NCBI GenBank assembly: GCA_030267965.1
Contig: BRYA01000495.1
Location: 1 to 21,814 of the forward strand
DNA from: Triparma columacea
Lineage: Eukaryota > Sar > Bolidophyceae > Parmales > Triparmaceae
Reading direction: 5' to 3'
Length of the DNA stretch: 21,814 bases
Shown here: positions 1 through 10,562 of the stretch, piece after piece
Layout: each line of letters opens with the position of its first letter
How positions within the stretch are numbered: position 1 is the first letter of the stretch
Made by a program: the position numbers and the translations under genes
Notes under the pieces: generated by a model
Told to the model about the DNA's origin: nothing
Seen by the model: only the letters and a program-made list of their open reading frames with translations
The model's database searches: none

Positions 1-80
1 AACTTCTAATCTAACTCTAACTTCTAATCAATCTAGCTCTAACCCTATCTCTAACTCTAACTCTAACTCTAACCCTAAAA
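1..80. repeat. Degenerate telomere-like repeats
   Basis: Short units of the kind CTAACT, CTCTAA and CCCTAA follow one another across the first 80 bases, with several variant units. CCCTAA is the C-rich strand of the TTAGGG telomere repeat, and its orientation fits a left chromosome end. The array is too degenerate and short to be a functional telomere as shown. It could be a telomere-proximal degenerate zone or an interstitial relic. C-rich CTAACCC strings also occur in introns elsewhere in the window, so the motif alone is not decisive. Confidence 0.5.
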
Positions 81-581
81 ATACCCAGGATTTAAAAGTG
101 CGCATGATAACCTACCCTCTTCCTTCTCCTCCCTCTTCCCCTCAGCTACACAATACGCCCCTCACACACACTCTTCCCTTACACTCAGTCTCCCTCCCCC
201 ACACCTATCAAACCTCTTTATCATAACATACTACTAAAGAGCGAAGCCTCGAACAATGCGGTGCAAAGCATTGAGCAAAGCCTTCAACAGTGATGACACA
301 AGGGAGTGATTTATTAGTCACTAATATACCAAATCAAATCATTTTATCCTACAAATGTTGCTGCCCTATTAGTTACTCCCCATCATCATCCCCATCTTCT
401 ATCGGCACAAACACTGCTTACTTTAGCGTTCCCACCTCCTACCTCTATCATATCTTTATCATCAGCACCTCCCAGGTGCTCTCCTTACTTATACTTGCTA
501 CCAAATGAAATTGGAGTTATGGATGACTTGGTGCAGAAGTGACCGAGCCCTCCCAATCCATACAGTTCATTTTACTTTGAA
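81..581. other. Non-coding flank, 3' of the receptor-like gene
   Basis: No convincing gene is visible. The stretch is pyrimidine-rich up to about 230, then has short related words (gagcgaagc at 239-247, gcaaagc and gagcaaagc up to about 283). It probably contains the 3' untranslated region of the minus-strand gene that ends at 582. Confidence 0.5.
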
Positions 582-3500
582 CTACATCAGTGTTCTCACA
601 AACCCAAATATATCTGACCCGTCATACCACCCTGTCTTGTTCTTATAGTCGGATAGGATTTCGTCGTAATCCTTCAATGCTGCAGTATAGTTCCCGCTTC
701 TCTTTATTTTCTTTAGTACCTTGTGTTCTTTTCCAAAATATTCGTCCATCATTGAATAGAAGCTACCATCGAGGTTGAGGTTTCCTTTGCTGTTGAGGCT
801 AAAGATGTATGACCAGAATATCCTCTGCTTGTTTAGTTTACTAAGTTCTCCATTTGTAGCAATGAAGTACTCCTCCTCTATTCTTGTCAAAAGGGCTTCA
901 TATTCTGACTTTTTTCTCTCATCTCTAAAGTTCTTGTGGATCTCAGTCTTAACTGCAGTAACAACTTGACTGTGCTGGAAGTTAAAGCCCTGCTTCACCT
1001 TCTGCTTTGCTCTGAATGTTTTTGCACCTTCAAAGAGACGTAAAAGTGTGTCCCATTCCATTTCTGCAGATTCAACAGAATTACCTATTGCTTCACGTGC
1101 CGACCTCGATCTTGTCCTTGAAATTTGGTGTGAAACGTTTTGATCTCCTTCTACAGGCATCACTGCTGACAATGACAAACTGTTTGCTATCGTGCTGTTC
1201 ATTTCAATTCCATAAGCGTAAGAAAAGACTACTGCAAAAGCGATGTTAACAATTGCAAAAGCAAGGCCTAATCTGTTGACTACGTTTTGTGAACTGAAGC
1301 TGCCAATCATGGCTAAGATGTTACCAAGGATAGTAACAAAAGCTCCAAGCATCTCTGCAAGCAAGAAAAGGTTCCAGTCCTTGTGACGGCAAGGGAAGTA
1401 GACAAGTGGCTTGAGTTTTGCTAACAGGAGGAGGAATGAAATGTTGCAGAAGAGGAAACAGGCACCTTGTATTTCTGCTTTCATTGACATTGTCCCAGCT
1501 GCTATCAAGGCTGTAGTGTGGTGAAAAGTAAGCAACTTCCAGTCAGTCCCTTGGTTCTAAGGGGTCCAGTCAAACTCAACTTTTCAACTCACCAGCTTTT
1601 CTCAGTAAATGTATGGACTCAAAGTAAGGAATTGAGGGGTTGTACCATTGATACAAGGAAGCCAACGATGACTGTGCACCAAGAGCCCTGAAAGAAAGAA
1701 TTGAGGGGTTAGTCAATCCGATGAGAGGTTGTAATTGTATTCGTTATATTATGGTCGCTTACTCAATATTTTTCAAATGCAGTGTCCTCGCACAAATGAA
1801 GAGTGGGAACCCTAACCCAACAAAGGCAATTACTGCGACTGCTTCTGCTATCATGGCATTTCTCAAGAAGCTTGGTTTGCAGCGAATAGTTGGGTCTGAA
1901 CTCAAAACTGCCAACCCTTTTACATTTTGCACGCAATCAAAAATTGTTGCAACTGTCTTGAGAACAGGAGAATACCATAAGGTCATAAGAAATATGAGTG
2001 TTGATGAGTACTTGAGGCGTTCTGGAGATGTTGTTGGAAGTTCACGGGCTTTATCGAAAATATAAAGAAAGACAATCACAGGCAACCAGATGAAAATGTG
2101 GAAGGTGTGCGTTAAGTTCCAGCCACTACCTGAAGCAAGACATTTGCTGTCTGACAGTGGTAGCTGGAATGGCAACGCCATGAGAGCAATCTGCAGAGAA
2201 ATTAAAAATGCAGAAGTGCAAAAGACAGGACAGGTGAGGGTGCTGTCGAGCTATACTGAACGGAGGAACTGATGTCAATCCCAGCTTCTCTGCATTCTCA
2301 CCTTTGGCCAGGTAATCTTGATCAATGTTGTCAACTCTGAAACCTGGAAAAAAGTAGAAAGAACTTTAAGCCTCACCATCTTCGATCTACTTGTTGAAAC
2401 TTGTTCCACATAGTATGTGACTGCGATAAACGAAAGAAAAGAAACTGCAATCATAAGACCACTTACATAGTTATTGCAAGCCTTGCAATCCCCCCCTTCT
2501 TCATACTCATCTGGAGCACAGGCAGTGCCAACAACACAGTTCAGGCCGCTCTCAGAGACCAAACCTTCTGGACACTTAGGGCAAGATGTGGCAGATTCAG
2601 CAACTTGGGGGGCGCTGCCAGGGTCGCATTGTAAGCAGACTGTGGCAGCAAATGAGGGGGTGAAAGTTCTCAAGGGGCATGCTGTGGTGAAAGAGGGGAA
2701 TGAAACACGGGAGTCGAGAAAACCGGAAAGGAATGTTTTAGGGTTCCGGGCAGAGGAATGAGATTCAATTCGATAAAAGAGTTATGAACTTTGGTAAGCT
2801 TACCTAGACATGCAGTGGCTCCCTCCATCGAAGAGTATTTTCCTGCCTCACACACTTCACAAGTGGATTCTGCCGTGGCTCCTTCAGACAAGCTGTACTT
2901 TCCTGCCCCACAAGCTTTTTGTTGTTCGTGAATTAGATATTTTCGTATTTTGAAGCTAAGGGTACGTACTTTGGTGAACTTACCATGGCAAAAAGCATCG
3001 CTGATGGCCCCAGTTTCTGCGCTGTACTTCCCCTTGCCGCAATCTAAACATGTAGCATCGCTGGTTGCTCCGGTTAACGTGCTGTATTTCCCCTCGCCGC
3101 AATCTACACATGCAGCATTGCCGGTGGCTCCGGTAGATGAGCTGTACTTCCCCTCCTGGCAATATACACATGTAGCATCGCTGGTGGCTCCGGTTGATGC
3201 ACTATACTTCCCCTCGCCACAATCTATGCACGTAGCATCGTTGGTGGCCCCAGTTGATTCGCTGTACTTTCCAGCCTCACAATCTTCACAAGTTGATTCT
3301 GTTGTGGCTCCCTCTGTAGAAGAGTAAGTTCCCGCCCTGCATGGTGAGCATGTTGTTGCTGCAGTGGCTGTAGAGTATTTTCCTGCCCCGCAAGGAGAGC
3401 ATATTGTGGCACCTTCCACTTGTGTGTAGGTTCCCGCCCCACAGGTCATACATGTTGTGCTGCTGATGGCTCCTGTAGCTCCACTGTATTTCCCCTCACC

Positions 3501-6500
3501 GCAATTTACACATGTAGCGTCGCTTGTGGCTCCAGTGAATGTGCTGTATTTCCCCTTGCCACAATCTACACATGTAGCCTCACTCGTGGCTCCAGTTGAG
3601 GAGCTAAACTTTCCTGCACCACAATCAGAGCAGGAGGTTGCTCCAACAGCACTGAATGTTCCTGCTGAACAAGGCCCTTCACAATCTGAACTTGAAGCTC
3701 CGTGTGTTGGGTTGTAGTAGCCAGCATCACAATAGTAATAGCACTCAGAGTAGGAGTATATATCGCCCCCTATGGTGCCATATGTGTCCAAAGAGGAACC
3801 TGAGAAAGGAGAGAGGCAGCAGTAATGTAAAGTGAGTTGTGGGGTTAGGAATGGTTCTACAGACTACACAATCCTCATTCTTGTCTTACCTTGGATTGGA
3901 GTGTTGGAGGAGTAGGGAGAAGGGCACGTATTGTGGATGGTGATGGCTCCGCCGTTGTTATAAAGATCATCACCAATACCTGAGTCTGCTGTGTTTCCAT
4001 AGAATCTTGTTCCGTAGGCATTGACAGTACCTCCAGTACTAGCAACATAAATTGCTCCACCTCCCAAAGTACCTGTAGCTCTATTGTTGGAGAAGACTAA
4101 GAGCTTCAAATCCACCATGGCACCATCCATAATGTAAACCCCTCCACCAGAACCACCACCTCTATACCCCTTGTCGAAGGTGAGAGCACGGAGAATAAGT
4201 GTACCACTCCCAGTTCCATACACATACAGCCCTCTTCTTGCATTCTCTCCATCCAACACACAGTTTGCGTTGTCCTCCACACACTTGACCTCTCCATTCA
4301 AGTCATCTGTGGCCAGCATGCTATGACTAACTGCACAAGTCCCTTCTGAGCATTTGTACGGCCCAACAGCTAGAATCACAGTGTCACCATTTGCCATGAT
4401 GGAGTTGCCAGTGCTGGTAGTTGCATAATTACTAATCGTGTTGAACAATGCATTCATGTCGCTTACATGATGAGGGTTTTCACAATTAATACCATCAAAC
4501 CCAGTGTTGCAAGAAGAACAGGTGCAGGAGCCTGTTGTCCCGCCAATGTCCCCCCCATTGATGCAGTAGAAGTTACCGTCAGACCCATCATCAGCAGAGT
4601 TTGATGTGGCTTGACAAGAATCAGGAGAGCAAACATCAGGAGGTGATCCACTATAGCCTGTAGAGCAGGTAGCACAGTTTGGACCACCGAAGCCAGTGTT
4701 GCAGAAAGTGCACGTGCAAGATCCAGCAGTCCCGCCAATATCTCCCCCGTTGATGCAGTAGAAGTTTCTATCAGACCCATCATCCGATGGTGAGGTGGTG
4801 GCAACACAGGAGGAGGAGAGAACAACACAAATCTCAAACCCTGCTCTTGTAAAGCTCGAATCTGAAGACCATGTGATTTCTTCTCCAGCAGAAATAGAGA
4901 TACCTTGAGGTCCATTCGTACCACTGTACTGACTCCCCCCCACAGTAAGCTTATCCGAGCCACTCTCAGTCACAAATGAGATGACATTCAACACACCACC
5001 CTCGCCCATAGTGAAAGTGCACTCCTCATCAATCGCATAGTTCAACGAGCTGAAGCAGTTCCCGTTCACCGTGCACTGTCCAGTACTCCACCCACTGCTT
5101 CCGCTAAGCGTAACTGCCAACTTCCTCCCCTCCTCAGCCACACTTATCCCCCCGCTGACTTCCTCGGAAGCAACGAGACTGACCAAAACGCTGAGTCCTA
5201 GCAGGCACTTGCATAGCCTACCAAGTTTTCCAACCCTCTTGGCCACTGACCTTCCAGTCGGCTCAATCTTTGACCCTATCTTCAAAAGGGCGCAACCGCC
5301 CGCCCTGACAATAAGGGAGGCAAAGAATCCCACTGCGCACAGAAGGTAGCTTATATTTGTGCTAGTTCTCATATTCCACGAGATGATCTCACTCATGTCG
5401 AGTTTGTCGCGCACAATGCAGTAGAGAGCGATGTCCCTTCGTTGGAAATTACCACTGTGGTGTGCCTCTTCCCATGACCACTCAACGTTGCAGTCGTCGT
5501 AGTTCCCGTCGTCGTCGACGCTGCAGTCATGAGATGTCCCGAGCCGGAAGGATTGCGCGTTCTTCGTTAGCGTCAATGCCAACTGCGTCGATGGCAGTGC
5601 TCTTCCCTTTGAGCATCCAGAAACGAATCTTGCCTCTTCGCCCACTTTAAAGTTCAGGTGTAAAATTGGTGCAGTGCTCGTCTCACGTTGGTCGGTCGTC
5701 GTCGAGTTGCTCCTTTTCATCCTATCCGCTACGCGACCGTCGATGAGACCTATCGGTCGTTCCGAAATAGGGGGCATGATGACTGTTGCCTCGCACTTGG
5801 TCAAGTTGAGCTTTGAAAGTAGCCCGTCGCCGGTCGTGCGTTTAGCAGCGGACGGCAGCGTAGCGCTTCTAATATCATCCTCCTTCGCGACCAGAACGCC
5901 TACGGAATCGCCAAAATTGCTGACCTCGCATGCCTTAAATTCCTTGTCATCCTTCTCATAATCTGTGAGGAGGAGCGAAGCAAATCACGATTAGTTTTCA
6001 TTAGTTTGCGTTACAGTTGCATCGGGACGGCAGCAGTGCTTTTTTTGAGAAAAGACATCAGGGTGTTCTGGCCTTGCTGCGTCATCATGAATGTTGTTAT
6101 TCATGACGCACTTAAACTTCTCCTCCCCGATGCTTACCTTCATAAACAAGAATAATCCACTCTGCTGCATTCTGCCCACACTTTTCAATTTCGTTGGTGA
6201 GTAGTGTCAACTCGTTGTCAAGCAGGAGCTCGCCCATCCCCCTTGCGAGGAGGGTGTCGTAGGCATCGCATTTTGATAATGCTGCCCTAAAGGCCTTAAC
6301 GTCCTTGACATTAGTTTCTGATGAGCGAAGCAAAATGAGTTGGATTTGAGGGTTAGCGTCCAATGAATTGCTTTTTCAACACAGTCGCGCAAAGGTTTTT
6401 AATAGCGCTGAATGATCTTCTGTACCTCCTGCGCACTCACCTCGTCCTTCCTCTTCACCGGCCCTTTTCCCAGACACGTTTTCTCGGTGCTCGTTGCCCA

Positions 6501-9500
6501 CAGCAGCACCGACGGCGACACCAGGAGCTGCAAGTCGTTCCTGCGGACATGGCAACCAGGGAATAGAGCTCGAGCGAAGGCATTCCGTCACCTCAAAGCA
6601 TGGTAGCGCTTTGTACTCAGCTCTTAAACCCACGCAACCTCCGTCCTCAATCCTCAGCTGCAAGGGGGGGGTCACTTGAATGAGTGCAGTATCCCCAAGC
6701 AAAGCAGAGACTAGCTGTAGTCCGTGAACGACTCCAAGCCTTGAAGCGCTCACTCGTAAAGCCTGGTCGACACTGAGCTCGTTCAAAGCCCTGCTCTTGT
6801 CCAAGCAGCTGTCCCCCTCCTCATGACGCACTACAAGTTTGGGTGCAGTGAGGCGCCCACACTCTTGCTTCGCAGTCTCAATTTTGTGCTGCAACCACTC
6901 GGAGGAGTCAGTTGGAGCAGCAGCAGCGTTGAGTTCCGCCTGATCCTTGTTGAGAACGCTGTAGAGAGGAAGATTGTTCTTCACGTCAGACATGCCGTGG
7001 AAATGTTCGTCACACACATCACCCTGGTGTGTGTCTACGTGAATGGCTTCGTCGGCCACAAAAGGGGAGACGACTATGGAGCGAAAGGGGGTTGTAAAGT
7101 AGGTGGAGTGCGGGGGGTGCAGCGTTCGACGTGGGTGAGAATATGAACGTTAAGGAGGACATGGACAAGGACGTGGATGAGGATGTGGACAAGGATGCGG
7201 GACGGACGAGGATGTGGACAATTTTCAAAGCACAAGCTCCTCCCCCCTTCCCCTCTTCTCACCTCTCGAAACCTCCGCAGCCTCCTCGACCGCGATATGT
7301 TTCGCCTTGCCCACCTCGACGTCGACATCAGTCTCCTCCACGTCGGAACTGCTGTCCTCTCCTACCCCTCCACAATGTGCTCGACGGGGTCGACCGAGAC
7401 TGGCTCGACGTAGGACTTGGGCGGCCATGACTTGGACGACAGTAGCTTGACAGGTGTTGTTAAGAACGCCAGTCCTCCTCTCCTCGAAGTCGTGGGGTCC
7501 TTTTCTTTGAGAGTAGTCGTTCTTGACTTGGGCATCAACAAGGTATTTGTCAATCACATTGTGGAGGCTAGTGTTCATGGGGACGGTCTCGTCAACAACG
7601 GGGGGATAAATGGCTGTTGGTGGTCGGAGAGGGAAATGGGGTTGGTGGGGGGTCGAGGGGGGTCGAAGGGGTTAGAAGGTGAAGGTAAGGGTTAATGAGG
7701 GCATGCAAAGATACAAGCTGTCGACCCCCTCCTAATCGTCATCTACCGCCTGGTCCAACAGGTCCTCCAGAATGGCCACCTCGTCTGCGGTCGCGTCCAA
7801 GACACCTTCCAAGTCAACCCTTCTCCCCTCTCCCCCTCTCCCCCTCTTCTCACCTTTCACGGCCTCCTCAGCATCATAGGCAACGAAACGATCCGCCTTG
7901 CACATACCTACGTCGACAGTGGGCTCCTCAACGTCCGAACTTCCGTCCTCCCCAAACTCTGCAAGGAGCGAAGCAAATCACGATTTGTTTTCATTAGTTT
8001 GCGTGACAGTCGCATCGGGACGGCAGCAGTGCTTTTTTGAGGAAGGCATCGAGGTGATCTGGCTTTGCTCTGTCATAGTTATCATTATTCATGACGCACT
8101 TAAACTTCTCCTCGATGCTCACCTTCATAAATGAGAATAATCCGCACTGCTGATCTACAATCTTCGTCGTCGAGAAGTACCAGCCTGTCACCTAAAAGGT
8201 CGCCATCATTATTACCGTGGTGGACAAAAGGTTCGTCATGAATATCTCCCGTCGATGGTAAGTCTGATGCCTTGACAGTCTTGAAATTATGACCGTCCTT
8301 CAGCCCATAAAGAAGCTGTTTGCAACCTACGCGGTCGCCAAGTATCAGCTCCTCGCGCGAGAGCTCGATCTCCCCGTTGCTTAGATCGGCATAGACATCC
8401 TCTTGAGAATATCTCGTCGAAAGCTCTCCGGAATCCCACTCAACTTGCTCTAATTCACAAGCACTGAGCAGCCTAGGAGAAAGACTTTCGCCACTGCCAT
8501 CGAAAAGCGCCAGCTCGCCTCCTCGAAGCTCCATACACTGATACGTGTTGAGGGTAGGGGGCTTGGTGTGGCCACCACTCGTCGGGAGGGCCGTGAAGGC
8601 CAATTCAGTCTCGTCGTTTCGTCGTTTTGACAGGAGTTTCGGCTTACCTAAACTACATCCGTCGTCGAGAAGTAAGGAATTGTCTCCCAAAAGCTTGTTC
8701 ATCCCCTCCACATCGAATGCATCAGAGGTATATTGGTCAGCGGTCGACGAGAGTGCTCCAGACGCCTTCCATTCCCACGTGAGTGATGGTCCACCAGGAG
8801 CATTAGATTCCTTGTCAACAGCGGCTCTATTCAGGACGCCCTCCATGGAGTTGTCGTCGTTGCAAAGGAGCCAGCACTTCGTGCTCGGGGAAGGGAAGAT
8901 AAGCAAAGTGTCTCCCTTGCCTTCGAGAGCTGCGTAGTCCGAGTTGGCGATTGCGATTAGGTGTTAGAGTACAGTTTGCAGCGTGGTGTCAATAATAGGT
9001 AAAAGTAAGTACTTCCATCTCTCCACCATCCCACTCTTACCTTCCCAGGTCTCAGAACAAGACGCGCTCCTTCCCTCATCGATAGTAGCAGGGATGGTCT
9101 TGGAGGCCTCTGATGAGCGGGCTTTGTCATCAATGACAACTAGGAATATCTCAATGCCGTTGTAGTCCATATCCGGTAGTTGATTGGCGGTTGCTTGTGC
9201 TTCAACTGTAACAGCATTCACGGTCGTGACGAGCGTGTCGAGCACGAGCGCTTCAAGCACAAGGCGTTGGGTGGCGACGATTTCATCTAACGACGAGGGG
9301 GTCCGACTGAAATCGTCCTCAAAGTACCTCTGGAAGGAAGAGGCAGTATCGGAGATCTCGGGTGCGCGCGATTGGTGGACGTGGACACGATCTCCGGGGA
9401 TTGCGCAGTCCTCTGTTTCTCTGCTCCTGAGGTAGTCTGAGGCCAAGGTGTCAACATGGTCATGAAGCCAGTGGCGCTGGCCTGGAAGGTGAGTGTGGTT

Positions 9501-9927
9501 CTCCGAGGAAGTGTCTGTCGCAAAGAGGACATCAGGAAGTGAAATGACTGCGAAGGGTAAGGAATCTAGTTTTACATCCCCAAATCGAAACCCCCCTCAA
9601 CCCGGTCTCTCTCTTCTTACCTTCCCCGAACATGGTGACGAGAGAGAGGAGCGTAAATCCGAGCGTAAATCCGCAAATCCACGTCCTACTAGTTTCTCTC
9701 CTTACGGTCCCACGCAGGGGGACTGGCCTTGGGAAGTTACCGGTCGTTGGCATGATGCTGGATCCTTTTTTCTCAACACGATAAAGGTGTACGGTGAAGT
9801 TTTGGTCGTCGTAGTTAGTGAGGAAGTTGGTTGGGGGGGGGAGGGAGGGGGGATCAAAAAGAAGTTTGGAACGATAAGACAATATAGCTGCACTGGAAAG
9901 TTCCACCAGAATTTCGCTAGGGGTCAT
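582..9927 (-). CDS. Giant mosaic receptor-like membrane protein (CUB-like, EGF-like, beta-helix, GCC2/GCC3 repeats, about 7 TM)
   Basis: Fourteen exons keep one frame of 2,573 codons: 9927-9621, 9547-9041, 8929-8123, 7958-7854, 7613-7263, 7073-6441, 6317-6138, 5962-3890, 3799-2984, 2914-2804, 2681-2302, 2190-1763, 1687-1593, 1510-582. Most introns are phase 1. Residues 83-101 form a hydrophobic anchor, and about 103-1150 match no family I know. Hydrophobic segments lie at about 1166-1190 and 1212-1228. Then come a CUB-like domain (about 1250-1345), two near-identical EGF-like units (about 1346-1460), a glycine-rich beta-helix segment (about 1460-1645) and about 15 ephrin-receptor-like GCC2/GCC3 repeats with the core C-G-x-G-K-Y-S. 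About seven spans follow (2035-2055, 2118-2135, 2151-2174, 2203-2223, about 2279-2299, 2312-2333 and 2343-2365), then a charged tail of about 200 residues. Inference: a surface receptor or adhesion protein with no known ligand. The 3' half is secure; joining it to the 5' half is less so, because residue 1153 (ATG at 5396) could start a separate gene. Confidence 0.72.
2820..3690 (-). repeat. 60-bp tandem array encoding GCC2/GCC3 repeats
   Basis: The coding sequence repeats with a period of 60 bp (20 residues) over most of this span, clearest at about 3001-3300 and 3481-3600. Each unit encodes a C-x-x-C-G-x-G-K-Y-S core followed by T-G-A-T-S-x-A-T. Some units are shorter or divergent (about 3330-3480). 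An intron (2915-2983) interrupts the array near its 3' end. Confidence 0.9.
4484..4806 (-). repeat. Duplicated EGF-like coding units
   Basis: Two copies of about 120 bp, at about 4484-4610 and 4684-4806, encode nearly the same unit: D-D-G-S-D-x-N-F-Y-C-I-N-G-G-D-I-G-G, then C-T-C, then C-N-T-G-F. They are separated by a short cysteine-rich linker. The close match indicates a recent internal duplication or gene conversion inside the receptor-like gene. Confidence 0.85.
5963..6137 (-). repeat. Intron 7, copy A of a paired homologous intron
   Basis: A 175-nt intron (donor GTAAGC at 6137, acceptor CACAG ending at 5963). It is closely similar to the 164-nt intron at 7959-8122, including a 29-nt identical block (6097-6125 versus 8085-8113) and a stretch of about 67 nt with about three mismatches near the acceptor end. 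The similarity continues about 30 nt into the upstream exon. It carries an imperfect inverted repeat (6078-6092 with 6099-6110). Confidence 0.8.
7074..7958 (-). repeat. Nested tandem exon duplication, exons 4 to 6
   Basis: Exon 4 and the 3' part of exon 5 encode related sequence (G-E-D-x-S-S-D-V-E-E, later V-D-V and A-E), and both end at the same donor context, GTGAGAAGAGGGG. The starts of exons 5 and 6 are also related (P-x-V-x-D-E, later V-K-N). The donors lie 591 bp apart (7853 and 7262), so a unit of about 0.6 kb spanning exon end, intron and next exon start was duplicated in tandem. Confidence 0.7.
7959..8122 (-). repeat. Intron 3, copy B of a paired homologous intron
   Basis: A 164-nt intron (donor GTGAGC at 8122, acceptor TGCAG ending at 7959), homologous along its whole length to the intron at 5963-6137 apart from small indels. 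Both introns follow exon ends encoding I-I-L-(I/V)-Y-E and sit in phase 1. The left arm of the inverted repeat seen in copy A is eroded here. Confidence 0.8.
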
Positions 9928-10562
9928 TTTGGTTCACCACTTTCAATTTTAAGTTTCCCAGCGTTTTCGTCGAAACTTCTTTTCGGACATGTCTGGATAA
10001 GCCTTAAACTGCCATTGCCGTACAATGAATTCACCGGAAAGGAAAAGTGGACTTTTCCAAAGTTGAAAATCGATTTTTAATTTTTTCAATGAAATTAATT
10101 ATTAAACTTAAACATAGTATATCATACATAACATAAAAGGTTTTTGAGACTATAGCTCTTATGAACTTGTTAGTAATCTTGTGCAAATACGATTGTCTCT
10201 AAAAGTCACACAAGGTTTGAATTATATCCATTTATGATTGAAAAAGTTTGACACAATGATTAAATAAAAATGAAACAAAGTTGATTTTTTCAATTTAATA
10301 TTTGTTTTCTTAATTTGTTCTAATTGTTCAATCACTTTTATTTATGGATTTTTAATATGTGATGTAAATTTCAAAAGGAATTTAATCTCTATAAACAATT
10401 TTTTGATTTGTTCAAAAAATTTTGATCATTTTTGTGGAAAGTCCTTTAATCTTTCATGCTAGACCTACACGACTAACTCCTCCACGCTTCAAGTTTGCAA
10501 AGGCCTCAAAGTCACGTTTAACTCGGAACAAAGTATCCTTCAAAGAAGATATCGCCTCTCCA
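9928..10562. promoter_or_regulatory. Divergent intergenic region with AT-rich core
   Basis: This separates two divergently oriented genes and probably holds both promoters. From about 10080 to 10420 it is strikingly AT-rich, with long A and T runs, unlike the mixed-composition flanks. I cannot point to a specific TATA box or factor site. The frame of the downstream gene is open from 10422 but has no ATG before 10563. Confidence 0.4.

Noticed and set aside
290..508. 72-codon plus-strand frame
   Set aside because: Low-complexity Ser/Pro/Tyr content, no family features and no supporting context; likely chance.
2820..3690. CRISPR-like regular repeats
   Set aside because: The 60-bp periodic units are an uninterrupted coding array of cysteine repeats without unique spacers.
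7263..7613. Frameshift or pseudogene in exon 5
   Set aside because: Another frame encodes a plausible acidic segment near 7380-7440, which first suggested a frameshift. The main frame is open throughout and joins both neighbours in phase, so no break is needed.
9493..10080. 195-codon plus-strand frame
   Set aside because: It runs antisense to the first two exons of the receptor-like gene and the AT-rich flank. The minus-strand reading has an ATG, a membrane anchor and in-phase splice sites.
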